Positions 12,085 through 23,194 of a stretch of 64,000 bases of DNA are shown here, piece after piece. The DNA is from Rotaria socialis. Taxonomy: Eukaryota; Rotifera; Eurotatoria; Philodinida; Philodinidae. The position numbers were made by a program, and so were the translations under genes. Position 1 is the first letter of the stretch. Each line of letters begins with the position of its first letter. The stretch is taken from the NCBI GenBank assembly GCA_905331475.1, contig CAJNYU010000541.1, positions 62,001 through 126,000 of the forward strand, written 5' to 3'. Under the pieces are notes generated by a model that made no database searches, was not told the DNA's origin, and saw only the letters and a program-made list of their open reading frames with translations.

Positions 12085-12946
12085 ATGGACGGTACGACGT
12101 CCGCTGTAAATTATCTTTTCTCACCAACGCCTAACGATTATTACGATCATCATTCGCTTCAACCTACACAACCATTAGGCAACTTACATTACTATCAATC
12201 AGATCCTACCGATTGTTTTTATGACCATCAAAAAGCTGACTTTCAGTCTGCACCTGCTTATGTTTATCATCCTACACAACAACCACCTTTTGGATATGGC
12301 TCATCTATATACGATATGCAATCTTCTCAGCCGTTTGTCCAAGAATCTAATATACTTCTTTTGCAAAATCAACCCCGATTACCTCCCGTTTATGAATTGC
12401 CGCTTTCGTCTCATAATCCACAGTCCACATCTTCGCAAGCAAAAGTTTTTAAAAGAGAAATTGACGAGACAGCATCAACAACTGAAAAAAATCATGTATA
12501 TGAATGGATGAAAGGTAGGTTCAAAAAGAAAAAGTCAGCAAAAATGAGCTGTTATAAAAACGAATCAATTGCTTTTGGAAAAGTAAATAATCGTTTTTTT
12601 TTCTTTTGTTTGCTTTAGGAGATCAAATTCGACGGAAACATCGACAAGTTTATACACGTGCCCAGACATTCGAATTAGAAAAAGAATATCGTTTCAGCCA
12701 ATATCTAACACGTAAGCGACGATCAGAAATTGCTGGTGGAATTCAGCTGACCGATCGACAAGTTAAAATTTGGTAGGAGATTTATTTAAAAATGAAAAAA
12801 AAAACAAGAACTTCTAAATCGATTGTTTTTTCTTTGAATATTTGATTAGGTTTCAAAATAGAAGAATGAAAGAGAAAAGAGAAAATCTCAAATTTAATAA
12901 TGGAACATCATCAATACCGAAGCAACGTAATGACTTTATTTCGTAA
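12085..12946 (+). CDS. Hox/ParaHox-type homeodomain transcription factor
   Basis: Three exons (12085-12514, 12619-12772, 12850-12946) give 226 residues. Exon 1 encodes a Tyr/Pro/Gln-rich activation-type region ending in VYEWMK, a hexapeptide-like motif for Exd/Pbx contact. A linker of only a few residues leads into a 60-residue homeodomain ([10 protein letters not shown] ... [13 protein letters not shown]) with Trp48, Phe49, Gln50, Asn51 and Arg53 intact. The second intron splits the codon of Trp48. By my hand comparison the homeodomain is closer to median Hox (YTR.QT.ELEKEY, YLTRKRR.EIA), while YEWM and RRMKEKR recall Caudal/Cdx. The short W-to-homeodomain linker and [11 protein letters not shown] are also compatible with posterior or rotifer MedPost genes. 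After the homeodomain only about 23 residues remain. Start: the ATG at 12085; an earlier in-frame TTG is not used. No other Hox gene lies in the window. Confidence 0.92.
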
Positions 12947-14381
12947 AAATAACGATTGTGATATCTGTAATTTTTTATATGGCAAGATAATTTTTTTTTG
13001 TTTCTCCAAGAATAAACTAATGTTAGAAATTCGAAATGATTTCTACGAAAATTTGGACACTCATATAAAAGTGCATGATGAGATAGATTAAAGAGAAAAT
13101 TCCAGAAGTTTTGTCAAGACTACAAGTGGAAAACTGTTTGTTGTATAGAGAATAATTTCAGGATAAATTTTATAACTATCACAGAAAATTTTGAAGTCAA
13201 TTTTTCGTTTCTTATAATTTTTTTTTTTCAAACTGATAGTACGTCATTCTTGTCCATTGAGACTAAAAATGATTTATCAAACAAAGGAGAGATTTCAAGT
13301 GGGCACGTAGAAAAAGGGAGTAGGCAGTTTGAGACCTTCTTATTGACATCCACTCTTGGATTTATGATGGCACTTTGATTGATTGGGATAGATTCATAAT
13401 GTAATTCTCTATCGAGCACCGTTATTTTCAACGGTGACCATTGAGTGAAAATAACGGTTTCTATTACTTTCAATTGTTGAATGATGATTACTGAGTTGCA
13501 TTTAATTTAGCGAAGTTCTTGTCTCTGAGTTTGACTAGCAAAAAAACATAGGCTTTGATCAAAAGCGTGCGAAATATATTGTACCTTACATACTTTTGCA
13601 AAAAATGATGAGAGTAAGCTAAAAAGTTAAATAGAACAAAAAGTTTGTGACAAATGATCGTTTGACGACTTGTATCAATGCGAACAACGTTAGTGTTGGA
13701 TAGTGTAATGAAACGTATTGATTAGAAAGGAGATCTTCTATATCCTATAGATAACATTCTTACAAACTCAATTCGTACAAGGAGTCCTGATGCTCTTTAA
13801 ATAATTACCAATGCATCGATGTTACTACCGTTGACCACAATTGAAGATTTGGAGCTGTTCGATATGTAAGCTTGATATTTCTTTTTAGTTTTGTTTATTA
13901 CTTTACTAGTCATGATATCTAGGCATGCTGCTGTTTTTTGAAGAGATATTTAACTGCAAGAAAATATGCAAGCATGGTTGACCTAGAAATTTGAGTTTGC
14001 AGAATACCGAGAAAGTAAGATATGGGAAAAAATGAAAGATGTCACTAACCAAAAATATAATTTTTTCATTCTATTGGATAATATATGAGTCATACCATTA
14101 ATTTGTCAATGGGTATTTCTGTAGTAAATGTTTCTTCATGAACGCAAAGGTAGATGTAGGTTCTAAGTGATGTTTTCTCTATATCGACGAGTATTTTTTT
14201 CTATTTAATTATTCTTCCTTACCCTCAGGCAGTACTGTATCACATGTACGGAGAGTGTGGGTGTAGAATGACTATAGATAATTTCCAAAACTTTTCGTGA
14301 CTAGTTTAAACTTTTGGGAGTACTGCTTCCTCAGTCAGGGCATAAAGCATTTCGCCCAATGATCTCCATTTTGAATGGAGT
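12947..14381. other. Intergenic, non-coding, contains a perfect hairpin
   Basis: No supported gene. The minus strand at 13228-13473 has an 81-codon frame of fairly protein-like composition, but it lacks an ATG start, a splice context or a recognisable domain. The hairpin at 13418-13458 lies within it. Confidence 0.5.
13418..13458. repeat. Perfect 13-bp inverted repeat (hairpin)
   Basis: Arm ACCGTTATTTTCA at 13418-13430 is matched exactly by TGAAAATAACGGT at 13446-13458, around a 15-base loop. It could be a transcription hairpin or the ends of a very small element. No function is known to me. Confidence 0.85.
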
Positions 14382-14690
14382 GATGTCATAATATCCTTAC
14401 ACCCGGTAACGACTTATTAGCACAAACACACTACACTATCCACATTAGGTGCATCCACTTTTGGGTATCCGAATTTGGGTATCCACATTAAGTGTNTATA
14501 CATAAATGTCGATATCCAAATGTGGATACCCAAATGTGGATACCCAAATGTGGATACCCAAAAGTGGATACCCTTAATGTGGTTACATCAGATTGTAGAT
14601 GCACTAAGAATGGATACTCCATAAATTATTGCTGTGTAGGGTATTGTGACGTAAAACTCTCGATACCGAGTGTAAAGGTATTATGACATC
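14382..14690. mobile_element. MITE-like element with terminal inverted repeats and internal 14-bp repeats
   Basis: The left end (GATGTCATAATATCC.TTACACCCGGTA at 14382 onward) matches the reverse complement of the right end (up to 14690) over about 30 bases with a few mismatches. Inside, a unit containing TTTGGGTATCC occurs twice near 14460-14484. The reverse form GGATACCCAAA occurs three times between 14523 and 14561, followed by a fourth copy (GGATACCCTTA) near 14567, at a 14-bp period. The core can therefore fold into a long hairpin. There is one unknown base at 14496. No coding capacity is present. A clear target-site duplication was not found, so the superfamily is open. Confidence 0.7.
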
Positions 14691-15099
14691 TGTGTTTGAA
14701 TGATACTATGTGATCGCAGACAAAGTGCTGCAGCAGTGATCTTATTCTAAAATTCTAGAATTCTAGAATTTCATAATAGGGCCACGTCTCACTATTAATC
14801 AGAATTATCTACTTTGTCAAAGAATTTCTCAGAACTAGTTCTTTCTCTTTGCGTATGCAAAGTTTTATTCTAATTCATAGTTCATTAACTCAAACCTTTC
14901 TAATCATGTTTATAAGTTTACTTGATTAAGTAGATTCATCATTCGAGTAAGTATATAAAGCGTTTGATTTAATTGATGCAAAAAATGTCTTTTTTCTCTA
15001 AAAAAAGTTAAATATGGATTGAATTTTCGGCTAAATAAATTGCTTGAATTAATATTAAATTATTCTGTGAAGGCTGATTTTAAGGGATTCATACTGTTA

Positions 15100-15440
15100 C
15101 TACCCAGAACGAACAATCCGATACCTGGATCCAACCAAACTCGATCGGATTTCGACCGGTTCCTGCAGGATTCTAAGCAAATCCGGGTTGCGGACCCACT
15201 CACGGATCTCTAGTGTTGGAATCCGATCGATTCTTGCAGGAACTAGTGAAAACCCGACAGATTTCTGTAGGACCTCGTCGGAATCCGACTTCTAAAATTT
15301 CTATCGAATTCGGCTGTTGGATTTGATCGGATGTTCACCGGATTCCAACACTAGGAATCCGTTAGTAGTTCCTCAACCCGGAATCTCATGGGACTTTGTC
15401 GGCTCGTCGGATTTTATAAGATCCGATCGGATTCATTCGC
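15100..15440. repeat. Block of degenerate inverted repeats, richer in GC than its surroundings
   Basis: The block repeats variants of GATCGGATTCC, CCTGCAGGA and ACCCGGAATC in both orientations. A perfect 16-bp inverted pair, CTAGTGTTGGAATCCG at 15210-15225 and its complement at 15339-15354, brackets about 113 bases. It differs in base composition from its AT-rich neighbourhood, which points to a mobile or satellite-like origin. It ends about 400 bases before the NO VEIN-like gene. Confidence 0.7.
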
Positions 15441-15850
15441 CTGAGTAGCTGATATCATACAGGCTCTCTAGTTCTCAAAATTATGAACAATCGAAAACTC
15501 AGTGTTTACATTGCAAGGCTTTTGAAGTAAGGTATATCAGTTTCGAGTTCATGTTGGCAATTCAGTTGTATTAAGTTCTATTAATATTTGAAGAATAATT
15601 TTTCTTTTATATCTTTCTGAATAAACGAGATCAGTTATTCTAGACTTCGGAAAGTTCCGAAAAGATTCTGATATGAGTAACTGCTTTTAAGCTGCATAGA
15701 TTTCTAATGTTTTTTCTGTCGAAGAAGGCTGTCATTTCTGACCTGAGAATATGTATGTGATAGGCTGTACTTTCAGAGAAAACTAGAACACGAACCAGTT
15801 ATTGTAAAAGTTTTTTGTATTTAAAATAGACACCATTTTAGATAAAGACT

Positions 15851-18800
15851 ATGGCAGAATCTATTTGTTCATGCTGCAAACTTCTGGGAAAACCTCCAGG
15901 TCAAATAAATTTTATCATCACAACAGGCGTACCGCACAGCTTGGTGTATGATCGTATCGAATATTTACTTTCAAATTATTCAGATACATCTTCATACACA
16001 AATGATGCTTGTCTGACAAGTTATGAAACATTGATTAGTCTTAGTGATCGAATATTTAATATTAATAAACATCTATCCGACCAATCGACATCAACTGCCA
16101 CACATAGATGTTGTAATGGATTCAATACAATACCAATTGATATTGATGATATATCAAATCTTTCACAACTGGATACATTCCGAAAAACTATTCTTGAACT
16201 ATTAGACCCAACCAATAAAGAAAAACCTAAAGTATCAAGTTGGATTATGTTGCATGGATCAATTTGTTTAGAACCGGCCTTCCTAGACATATTTATTGAA
16301 CTCAGTAATTTCAAACCATTATTATTAAGTTTCACGTTTACTACACTTTGTTTTCTTGTCAACGAAGAAAGACTCTTCCAAAATTGGCTTTTTCAAAGCC
16401 TATCGATTCAAGATTATCAATCACATACTTATCCTGAGTACGATCATCGACTAAAGAGTTTCTTTTCATTATTGAATTCATCAAAATATCTTCAAGAAAA
16501 TACATTACTTGTTGAAGAACAAATTGTCTCAACTGATAGTACGCTTCAGACATTGTTGCAAGGTATTTTCCGTAATGAATCATCAAAGTATGGAGCAAAT
16601 AATGACAAACTTCGTTTTGATATGGCAAAACTACTATTACCATCCCGACGAACGGTACGTGACATACGTGATATTCGACAAAATTTACAAGGTTCTTACC
16701 ATCGAATTGTCTCGAATCGATTAGAACCAATTTTTAACGACCTTCAGAATTCAGCTACAGCTACAAATGCTGCTCGTCAAATCGTTCGTATTGTTCTTGA
16801 CGACTTCAAACGTATGAACGACGAAGAACTACGCGTTTATAGAAGACAAATGACCCTTGGATTTAATAACCATGGTACAAAACATACAAATACAATTGCT
16901 GCTCAATTAGTTCACTATGCTCTGCATTTACTTAGAAATAATAATGATGATACTCTAACACCCCTTATCTATGCTATCATTTTAGTTATATGCGTATTAG
17001 GTTCTCATTTTTTCTTTCGGCATGAATTATTTAATCATACTCCTGAAATATACACATTGAGTTTATTACTAGTCAATCAACGACACTATCCATTAACCTT
17101 AGCTGGTCTTCGTCTTTGCAAAACTATTCTAAATGGTGATCAAAACGAACATAAATATGCAATTACTTATTTAACTCATGATGCCTTAACAGCGCGCAAA
17201 ATTTTAGATGCAATCAAATGGATTTTATCTCCATATCAAACTCTTAATATCTTATGGCGAGAAGAAGACGAAGAAGAAGAAAATCCCGATGATTCTAAGT
17301 GAGTACAATTATCTATTGTAATATATCAACAATAAGTTAATTCTTTTCTTCGCTATCAGATCAACTGAAGAAAAATCCACGCTACATATTGCAGAACGCT
17401 GTTGTTTTCGTCATGCTACCATTCTCGTTGAACGATCGTTTATACGCAGTTTAGCATCGTTATTTTATGGTTCAGCAGATCATTGTATACAAGTGACAGT
17501 AGACGATGTCGATAGCTTCGTTGAAGTTATGAATGTTTTAGTTGAGCCTCGCATTGCTTGTATTAGTCATGGCAAAAATAGACTTTGTTCAAGTTTGTTT
17601 CTTGTAAGTGAAATATGTGCTCTTTTAATGCCCATTCTTCTTCACGGAAAACCATTAGTTAGTTTGGCATTACAAAATGAAAATGCTTTATTACTAACTA
17701 TACCCAGAGCTATTCTAGGTTTGCTCAAAACAAGCAATATTGATGAAGATATTATCAATACGTGCATTCGTTTCTATGTGCAACTGGTTCAATCAAAATG
17801 CGAACAAGATAAACAAGAAGATAATTCAGAAGATAGTGAAGAAATGCAAACATGTACAGTTGAAGCAATTGAACAGAGTGTTGACGCATTTGCTCCTTTA
17901 AATCTTTCGAAAAATTTAATTTCATCATATTTTGACTTGAATAAAAAAATCCAAAAAATAGGTTTACTTGATGAAAAATCTGCGCAACAAGAACATATTC
18001 AAACATTATTTAATGATGAATGGAAAAAATTGGAGATTCTTGAACTTCAACATGATTTTAAACAACTTAAACATGAACAAACCTTACTGAATGAGGAACT
18101 ATTGAAATTAAGAAATGAATTGCAACGAACTCAATTAGAGAGAGATCAATTTAGAAAAGAGAATACAAGAATGTCTCAAGAAATCGATAATCTTAAACAA
18201 GTGCCAATGACTAATAAAACTATTGAATTAAAACAGATATCAACGGCAACGGCCGTTGATATCTGTAATCAAAATAATACGATAGATGAATTAGAAAATC
18301 GAGCGCCACATGAAGCCACTAGTGAACAAGCAGAAAAATTTATTCGAGAAATTTATCATCGACGAACAACATTCAATGATAATGATATGAGAAAATCTAT
18401 TTGCGGCTCATTGAAACATCTTGGTTCTGATCTCTATAGTTCACCTGTACATTTTTTACATGAACTCATTCAGGTTATTATCTTTGTTTATTCTCATTCG
18501 CTCAATTGTTGTTGTTGTTGTTGTTTTTTCTATTCATAGAATGCTGAAGATAACTTTTACGATGCCACAGTTATGCCATGTTTACGTATTGAACTTAATC
18601 ATACTTATATACTTTTATCAAACAATGAGAAAGGTCTTCGAGCAAAAGATGTATTAGCTATTTGTAGTTTAGCTGTAACTACGAAGACAAGTGAAAAACA
18701 AGAACACATTGGTGAAAAAGGTGTCGGTTTTAAATCTGTGTTTGCTGCTTCAAATCAGCCCATGCTTATTTCACATGCTTGGCAATTTCATTTTCAAGTA

Positions 18801-21800
18801 CCAGGTATTGATGCTATGTCATATATAACTCCATTATGGATAACAGATCAAGATATTCCAAAGTGTATATCTAATCACATTACCACAGCCGCACAACATA
18901 CTCATCTTTATTTACCACTCAAATTACAAGCTTATACAGCTGAAGCTAAAATTTTTCTTGACCAAGTTATCAAAGCTGTAGATCCATGTATTTTACTTAA
19001 TATGCGTCAATTGAAAAAACTTGAAATTGTTGATCAAAGAGACAATAAAGTAACAACGATCGAAAAACAAATCATCGGCCCAACAAAATTAGCAGAACAA
19101 GCAAATGTAATATTTGAAGATTTTACATTTCTTAATCTTACAGGATCTATTATTCGATTACATACGACAGTAGGATACAATACATTTCGTGTGTATACTT
19201 GCTACATCGATGTACCAAACTCAATTGAACAGCGAGGCTCTCCAATAACACGACTTATTATTGCATTTCCTTGCGAACATAATTATAATTTAACAAGTAC
19301 AGTTTATACAGGTTTACCTGTTTGTGATCTTGGTTTTAATTTTTTATTCAATGCTGATTTTCAATTGGTTACTAATCGAGAAAATGTCCGAGAAAACGTC
19401 CGATTCAATACATTTATTCGTGATCATCTATCAGCACTTTTTGTCTATCTCTTACTCAATGATACAGATTTAAGACAAGATAGTAACCGATTCTGTCCAA
19501 CATCAAATACACATCTAGGAAAAAATTCATCATGGTGGCACGTCATGATTGATAATATTGATGAATTAATAACTAGACATCTTTCAATATTATTTGATAT
19601 TGAAAAAGGTAAGTGAATATATTGCATTTGCATTCTAAAATTATTATTAATAATACATATGTTTAGGTAAAAAGATTCGTTATTTAAATAAAGATTTAGC
19701 CTCACTTGTATCCAATGAACAATTAGATAATTGTGCTAATATTTATGTGGTCGATCCAGAAAATTCATTTTTTACATTGGAACGTTTAAAATCTTTTCAA
19801 GTTCAATCAGTAACAATTATAGATATTTTAAATTGTTTTCCACGTCGAGATGAAACATCTGTAGATGAATTTCGTCAACAATTTCGATTATGGGCTCAAA
19901 AACAAGATGAACAATGGTGGTGTCAACTTTTTTATCATTTAACTCAAATCAAGCCATCGGAAATTGCTAATAATATCTTAGAAATATCAATTTTTCTCCT
20001 CGAAAATGATCATCAAAGACAATATTTAACAAATAAAAATTTACTTCTCTTCATTAGTGATCATCCGCAATTGCGAATGTGGAAAAGACAACTTACACTT
20101 TTACATTATTCATCGAAATCAGAAAGAACTGCACTTCTCGCATCAACTCATGTACAACTTCTTACCGAAGAACGAATGATTGAGATTATTCGTCAGCATC
20201 ATATAGAATTAACCGTTTCATCTGCAGTTAATACTTCCGATATTAAATTAATCGAAGAGATATGGGAAGATCTATCCTATTTAAAAGTTCATGTAGAAAG
20301 ATTAGATAAATCTATTCCATTTCTTGTACCAGTCCTGGGAACATCAAGTCTTACTTCAATTCAAAACGCAGTATTACCTTCACTGTTCGGAATCGATATT
20401 CGATCTTTTATGCATCCAACAAGTTCATCGACCATTATGTTTCCCTATCATAATATTTCTCATTATCATCTGTTTGATATTCTTCAATGGGAATATTTTC
20501 TATTGGAAATGGGCTGTCAACGAGCATCAATTTATCTTCCAGAAGCTCATTCCATTACGGAATTACCACTATTACCAATATTAGCAATGTTTAGCGATAA
20601 AAAATATGCTCGACTAGGAGAACTAATTCTTTCATATCAAAATCAAAATACAAAAGATTGTCTTAGTCAATTTCCAATGATTGATAATTCAAAAGTCGAA
20701 CAACAAATAAGTCGTGTTTCAGCTACATTTGATGAAATAATTGTTCATGATCTACCATCTTTACCACGCATCACTATTCCATCGTATGGTCATGTATTAG
20801 CAAAAAATCTTGGCATTTGTGTTGAATATGACCTTCGTACATGTGTAACTATATTACAATTATTAAGCAATGAAAAAAATACAAATATTGACTTGTATAT
20901 TAAATGGTTAAGTCATTTACAATTGTATGTTAACCAACAACATACTGAATCGAATTCAAATGCTATACTCCTATCGTGTCAATTGTATTTTCCTGATCAA
21001 CAAAATTTCTATGCATTAAACGATCTTTTTATTATATCGAATCACGAAGAACATCACAATGGTACTGCAGTTGTTTCAAAATATCTTAAACTACAACTAA
21101 TTTCACCATTAATTAATCAAATCTATTGGCAATTTAAAGATCTATTTTGTTATCTAGGTTGCTTATCCACATCGACAATAAATATTAAGCATATTTGTAC
21201 TACAATATATTTGGCAAGCCGTGATAAAGATAATTTTTTTCCATTGGGCAATTGTGCGACAACTCTAACAGAGAATGGTATGGAAATGATGATTACTCTA
21301 TATCAATATCTCGAAGGTTTAATATTAAGATGTGTCCAAAAAAATTCGTCAGACACTGATTTATATCGTACAATTGTAACAAATAAACATCCAATAGCAA
21401 CATACGGTAGTCGAGAAGATTTAGAATGGCGTTTTAGTTTTACGTGTAATTCCTTATCAGAACGATTAAAAAACTTGACTGGCATCCAATTGCAACGAAA
21501 GAAAATCGGTCTTCTTACAATTAATCGACGAATTATAACAAAAACATTTAATGCAATTATTTACGCATGTTTAGAAACGAAAATTATTCATGATTTATCA
21601 CAAGACGTTGATAAACGTCATTTTATTTTACCGTTGATTGCTCGTACATGTCCATTAGTAGTAGCATCGTTTGGTATTGATTATATTGAACGGCGTAGTA
21701 AAATTCTATGGACACATGAAAATCATAATCTTGAGTTTACTCTCAAACAATTAAGCGACATATTTCGTCACACTCTTAATGATCCAAACATAGAAGTAAT

Positions 21801-23194
21801 CACAGCCAAATATGCCAATGTAACTCTTCTTCTATCCGATTCATGTATAATCGACACAATCGATGAAAACAATGAAAATGAAATCAATAAGTATAGGGTA
21901 GGTAGGGATTATCCTTTTTGGATATTTAATCAAACAATATTTCTTTGTACTGGCTATGTAAAAGATGATACGTCAAAAGCAATTATTGCAATTTATGCTT
22001 TAACAACTCTATTGCATAAACGAAAGCATGTACCATTTGACGAAGCTAAATCAATTGCTCAACAAAAAATAAGTACATGTACAGCATTTCGTTCTGAACA
22101 CATTTCAAATGTTGCTAGTACAGATTCAACGACCTATTCATATATTGATTTACTCTTTCCGACGGATCATCATTCTATTGAATCAATGATTATATCCATA
22201 GGAAAATATTGTACTATTGAACAAGATCTTGAAAAAGTTACCATGACTACAATTGCAACTAATCGAGTTGCTGACGATGAAATGTATAGAAATCGAGTGA
22301 AAACATTGAATCATTTTCATCAAAATGTGAAAACGACTACGATTTGGAAAGATCCATTGATTGTCGATGGGATCGAACGAATTCGTATTGGTCAATATGC
22401 AGAACATTTCTTTTTTGTCTATCTACAAAATCTTTATGGTCCAATAAACGTAACACAGATAAACAACTGGCGTTCGTCATCACGTCTGGCTATTTATCCA
22501 CAATATAGACGTCATGTAGATGATTCAGCTGGTTATGATTTTGAACTGCAAGATACACAACAACTCTTTGCTCCTGGTTCAGGATCAACAACAAAACATT
22601 GCTATTTTGAAGTCAAAGGAACTAGTGGATCATTTAGTGAAAATCATACCCGCTTTAATATCTCTCAAAATGAATTAAATGTGTGTCAATCTATTGTAAA
22701 CGATCGGAACAGACGAGATAATGAAGCATATTTTATTGTCATTATAGAAAATTGTCTTGATGCTGAAAAAATCTCTTTCGGCACTGTTATTAATTGGTAG
22801 GATATATTGCATATTCATCTATTTATGATTAGTTTTCTTCATATCTTAAAATCAGTTTTTGCTTTCTCATAGGAGTCAAAATTTTCGTCAGTTGCAGGTC
22901 ATTCCTGATAGCTATCAGTGTAAAGTTATTTCCTCGTCGTCAACAAACTCTAATGATTTCAGAAGCGAAGATGCTAGAGGTTATAATAATCGCCAGCAAC
23001 AAGAACCAACGAGACCACGTGATAATAGATCTAACTATTCCACAACTCAATTTGCACCGATAAACAATAGTAATTCAGCGTCGAATGATTATGCTTCATC
23101 AAATCGCTATGATCAACAGCAACAACGAACAACGTATCGAGGGAGAGGTGGCAATAAATCTACATATACTCGACAGAATTATAATAGAAAGTGA
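15851..23194 (+). CDS. NO VEIN/sacsin-type GHKL ATPase with C-terminal PD-(D/E)XK-like (DUF3883) domain
   Basis: Five exons (15851-17298, 17360-18473, 18540-19608, 19667-22796, 22873-23194) give 2360 residues. Residues 1-690 are not recognised. A coiled coil spans about 697-762 (long Glu/Lys/Leu heptads). A GHKL/HSP90-like ATP site follows: HELIQNAEDN at about 850-859 (the splice lies between Q and N), NEKGL near 882, GEKGVGFKSVF near 912, and TNRENVRE further on. This is the pattern of plant NO VEIN and sacsin N-termini. Near the C-terminus GYDFE and YFEVKGTSG (about 2190) fit the DUF3883 restriction-endonuclease-like fold. The last exon adds a low-complexity Gln/Asn/Arg tail with an RGRGG motif, suggesting RNA binding. 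The cellular role is unknown; a nucleic-acid-linked chaperone or defence function is conceivable but inferred. An acceptor-like TTTTAG ends at 15841, just before the ATG, and AATAAA at 23243 fits a poly(A) signal. Confidence 0.9.
18233..18266. repeat. Perfect 15-bp hairpin inside coding sequence
   Basis: ACAGATATCAACGGC (18233-18247) and its exact complement (18252-18266) are separated by four bases, within exon 2 of the NO VEIN-like gene between the coiled coil and the ATPase domain. The encoded residues (KQISTATAVDIC) are unremarkable. Confidence 0.9.

Noticed and set aside
13228-13473. 81-codon minus-strand frame with protein-like composition
   Set aside because: It starts only at TTG, has no domain, and is crossed by a perfect hairpin; too little to call a gene or a fossil.
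14460-14575. Regular short repeats that might suggest a CRISPR-like array
   Set aside because: Units are directly adjacent with a 14-bp period and occur in both orientations inside a MITE-like element in a eukaryotic genome; there are no spacers.
16021-16730. Antisense frames of 113 and 123 codons
   Set aside because: They are mirror readings of the NO VEIN-like coding exon.
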